Positions 61,826-64,000 of a stretch of 64,000 nucleotides of DNA are shown piece after piece. The stretch is taken from positions 1,936,777-2,000,776 of the forward strand of contig NZ_CM001373.1 in the NCBI RefSeq assembly GCF_000236165.1, read 5' to 3'. The notes under the pieces were generated by a model. It did no database searches. It was not told the origin of the DNA and saw only the letters and a list, made by a program, of their open reading frames with translations. This DNA is from Fluoribacter dumoffii NY 23. GTDB lineage: Bacteria; Pseudomonadota; Gammaproteobacteria; Legionellales; Legionellaceae. Each line of letters begins with the position of its first letter. Positions within the stretch are counted from its first letter, which is position 1. The position numbers and the translations under genes are program-made.

Positions 61826-63148
61826 TTAATAAAAATTAGGTGCTGTAGATTTTTTTGCAACTTCCTCAATTTGATCGACCAGTTGGAGTAATTCATCGTA
61901 AGCTACCCTTGGGGCTGATTGATCGCCCAGTTGGAGTAATTCATCTACCGTTGGGACTGACCAAAATGTAACAGATTTAGATTTTTTCTGATCGGTCTTC
62001 ACATCTTTTTTCCTTTGCTCTATTTGTCTCCTTATGGATTCCAGATCTTCTTTTAAGGAGTCCGGATCGTCTTTGCCGCTCAATAATTTTTGTTTAAGGG
62101 CATTTAATGCTTCAAGTAAATCTCTTGACGAGCGATTCCTGCCTAATTTGTCTATCATTTGCTCCACAAGGGGAATTCGCTTGTCCTCGAAATGTTCTAT
62201 CCCATCAAATGGCTTTTGCGGGTCAATTTGTAATTCAATCCTCTTTTTATGAATAAACGACTCAGGCAAATGCATATAAGTTCGCATAATGCACTTGTTA
62301 AGCTGCATGGAATATTGGGAAGCAAATTCCTCTGCAGTTAATTTGGAGGTATCGGGATGCATTAACCAGGAAGAAAATTCAAGATTGTCAGAAGATTGAC
62401 AACCATACTCAAGAATTTCGTTAAACGGTAAAGTATCACATTGAGCTTTTGGTATATTTAAATGTAATGCAGTATTTTTTACTAATTCTTCCCAAAGAGT
62501 TCTATTATTTAATTTAATATGTTGCTCCAGAAGATGAAACAATTGTTTTTTGGCAATCTTGACTTCTCCCTGTGTTTCGCCAGCAAGCATTTTATCAAGA
62601 GCCAATTCAATGTCCTTCTGTGCAGCTTTATCCTCTTCCTTTAAAAATAACCCCCCAAAACATAATCTGCCCATCATTTCTCTGCTAAGTTCTTTCCGCT
62701 GGTCCATGGGTATTGATTCATTGAAATTTTCTATCATGGAAATCACATCAAATACATCAATCATCTTATTGATTGTACGGCTGTTCTTTCGCAATCCGAA
62801 TTTAAAATAAACAATCGGGGAATTTTCAATCGCTTCCAGTTCCAACTTACCCTGGAACCCCTTGGCAAAACTCTCCCTTAATGCGTGCTCAAGAAACAAG
62901 TAACCCATGTGCTTGATCATTTGCTTATTTTTTTGAGTAAAGCCATTTTGCAAATTATCCATGCGGTTAATGTGTATACAGTGGGGTCGCAGGTTGTAAT
63001 CCATGGCGCCCACGAGTTTTCGCTCGTTTCCTTCGCGGATGTAAATCTCAAAAACTTGATGCTTCTTACCCCGAAGAGAGGGTTTTACTACAGTTTGAAA
63101 ATCGATTGCTTCGTTTTGTGCATTTAGTAATTTGGTTGTATAGGGCAT
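61826..63148 (-). CDS. Hypothetical protein with possible GNAT-like N terminus and C-terminal repeat
   Basis: Residues 1-130 resemble an N-acetyltransferase (KLVGAMDYNLRP, GYLFLEHALRESFAKGF, ENSPIVYFKFGLRK), but no clear acetyl-CoA loop is seen. The rest is helical and unrecognised. Near the C terminus a 16-residue unit containing DELLQLxDQ occurs twice, from a 48-bp tandem duplication (61871-61897 and 61919-61945 match with one mismatch in 27). There is no signal peptide. It could be a secreted effector but the promoter has no convincing PmrA-type box. Confidence 0.62.
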   Translation of the reverse strand: MPYTTKLLNAQNEAIDFQTVVKPSLRGKKHQVFEIYIREGNERKLVGAMDYNLRPHCIHINRMDNLQNGFTQKNKQMIKHMGYLFLEHALRESFAKGFQGKLELEAIENSPIVYFKFGLRKNSRTINKMIDVFDVISMIENFNESIPMDQRKELSREMMGRLCFGGLFLKEEDKAAQKDIELALDKMLAGETQGEVKIAKKQLFHLLEQHIKLNNRTLWEELVKNTALHLNIPKAQCDTLPFNEILEYGCQSSDNLEFSSWLMHPDTSKLTAEEFASQYSMQLNKCIMRTYMHLPESFIHKKRIELQIDPQKPFDGIEHFEDKRIPLVEQMIDKLGRNRSSRDLLEALNALKQKLLSGKDDPDSLKEDLESIRRQIEQRKKDVKTDQKKSKSVTFWSVPTVDELLQLGDQSAPRVAYDELLQLVDQIEEVAKKSTAPNFY

Positions 63149-63343
63149 TTTTTGTTTTCCTTACTGTCCATAATGATAAATTATAGCTCTAAATTTAACT
63201 TATTTTATCTGCTTAAAAAATGCCGCTTTGACTGAGAATGTCTTTTTATCCGCTTTAATTTTTAAAGATAATCTATACTATTTAGAACTGTTCCCTAAAC
63301 AGTGATGTTGGATAATTATGAGGAATTATAAGGAGTATTTTCT

Positions 63344-63772
63344 ATGAATAGGATTTCATTCAACATGGTTGCAGGGGTAGTTAGCTGTTTTTTATTGTCC
63401 TCTGCTTTTGCAGATACGCCTGCAGTTCAAACTTCAAAGTCAGAAATTTCCGGTACCTATTTATGCGATTTCCATGATCCTTTTTCTGGATCTCCAAATG
63501 GCAGGGAATTACTTATCATTAAAAAAATCAGCGACAATAATTATCGAATGTTCAAAAAAGGTTTGCATGACGCTACACCCACCATTGTTGGTGTGGGTTT
63601 ACAAAATAAAGAGCAGAATAATGCCTTATCGTTTTTATTTTGGTGGTCCAAAGATATGACCACTACGTTTACCCAATCCATCATCGTTAAGACTGACGGT
63701 ACTTTAGACGGCAGGTGGGTACAAAACAATAAAGATAAAGCCGCCACGTTTAGTTGTAAAAAATCTTCATAA
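63344..63772 (+). CDS. Small secreted protein, copy 1 of a tandem pair
   Basis: This 142-residue protein has a signal peptide (MVAGVVSCFLLSSAFA) and a mature part with two cysteines (GTYLCDFHDP and TFSCKKSS) that could form a disulfide. The sequence ISGTYLCDF and RELLIIKKISDNNY suggests a small beta-sandwich or lipocalin-like fold. AAGGAG precedes the ATG. A paralogue begins 43 bases downstream. Function unknown. Confidence 0.7.
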   Translation: MNRISFNMVAGVVSCFLLSSAFADTPAVQTSKSEISGTYLCDFHDPFSGSPNGRELLIIKKISDNNYRMFKKGLHDATPTIVGVGLQNKEQNNALSFLFWWSKDMTTTFTQSIIVKTDGTLDGRWVQNNKDKAATFSCKKSS

Positions 63773-63814
63773 AAGGAATTTTGGCTTGAGTGAATTAACA
63801 AAAAGGAGTTAGTC

Positions 63815-64000
63815 ATGAATGCAGGATTGGCAAGTATTTCTCTCACTTCCGTATTATATTTTCTTACCTCAGCTGCTTTTGCTGACAACACCACTGCCAG
63901 CACCCCACCATCGCTTGTGGGAAACTATAAATGTCAATGGACTGGTGCTTCATTAGAGAACAAGAATTTGTCTCTTACCATTTCGAAAACTGGTGATACT
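63815..64000 (+). CDS. Small secreted protein, copy 2 (3' end outside window)
   Basis: The frame starts at ATG 63815 with AAAGGAG upstream and runs off the right edge. A signal peptide (SLTSVLYFLTSAAFA) precedes VGNYKCQWTG and LSLTISKTGDT, which align with ISGTYLCDFHD and LLIIKKISDN of copy 1. The pair is a tandem duplication, already diverged. Confidence 0.68.
   Translation, partial: MNAGLASISLTSVLYFLTSAAFADNTTASTPPSLVGNYKCQWTGASLENKNLSLTISKTGDT

Noticed and set aside
63149..63220. PmrA-like GTTAAATTT before a TATAAT upstream of the 440-residue gene
   Set aside because: Only one half-site, with a 5-base gap to the -10; the other half has no TTAA core.
1..64000. tRNA, rRNA, CRISPR arrays, complete insertion sequences or prophage genes
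   Set aside because: None was recognised by eye on either strand; short tRNA-like sequences would need a covariance search to exclude fully.

Overview
The window reads as a chromosomal segment of a Legionella-type gammaproteobacterium. The DNA is AT-rich. Three genes of unknown or effector-like character sit behind tandem cTTAATatT motifs, the recognition sequence of the Legionella PmrA regulator that drives many Dot/Icm effector genes. Gene content (lineage-specific coiled-coil proteins, HtpX, an MFS transporter resembling the Legionella set, NADAR, RtcB with archease) fits the same genus. I did no database search, so the genus is an inference. No tRNA, rRNA, CRISPR array or intact insertion sequence was found.

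Layout. 1-9540: a secondary-metabolite locus. A large modular polyketide synthase on the minus strand runs off the left edge. Divergent from it are an adenylation-carrier-condensation protein and two tandemly duplicated O-methyltransferases. 9579-17940: a nuclease-helicase fusion, an unknown protein, HtpX, a DUF421-type membrane protein and a SulP anion transporter. 18024-20940: a small protein behind a textbook Fur box, then a quinol-type nitric oxide reductase. 21047-27458 (minus strand): AlkA-type glycosylase, a NADAR-domain protein with a PmrA-type promoter, the RtcB/archease/CHMI cluster, and an EamA transporter with its AraC regulator. 27655-29582: small proteins, Hsp20 and a membrane protein.

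29966-37942: a signalling island on the plus strand: a histidine-kinase-like protein without an ATP site, a FixJ-type regulator, a lone receiver, a lone CheB, a CheB-CheR-PAS fusion, a PAS histidine kinase and a secreted cupredoxin. 38088-41496: a decayed PhaB-type reductase, a small unknown gene, a host-attachment-family protein, a cold-shock protein, a malic enzyme and YacG. 41717-49085: a 1226-residue coiled-coil effector candidate and further lineage-specific proteins, with a GC-rich inverted-repeat element and a structured leader. 49119-54200: a degenerate GGDEF-EAL membrane protein, an MFS transporter behind a possible isoleucine-codon leader peptide, and two effector-like proteins.

54354-58148: N-acetylglucosamine use (nagB, nagA) and an MFS transporter. 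58839-61641: a compact three-gene unit of MFS permease, PhnY/TmpA-type dioxygenase and PhnZ/TmpB-type HD oxygenase, predicted to import and oxidatively cleave an organophosphonate. 61826-64000: an unknown protein with a possible acetyltransferase fold, and two tandem small secreted paralogues, the last cut by the right edge.

The points most worth following are the PmrA-type promoter set, the phosphonate-oxidation operon, the Ile-rich leader peptide, the structured leader at 47329-47434, and the PKS/NRPS-like locus with an apparently serine-less carrier domain.
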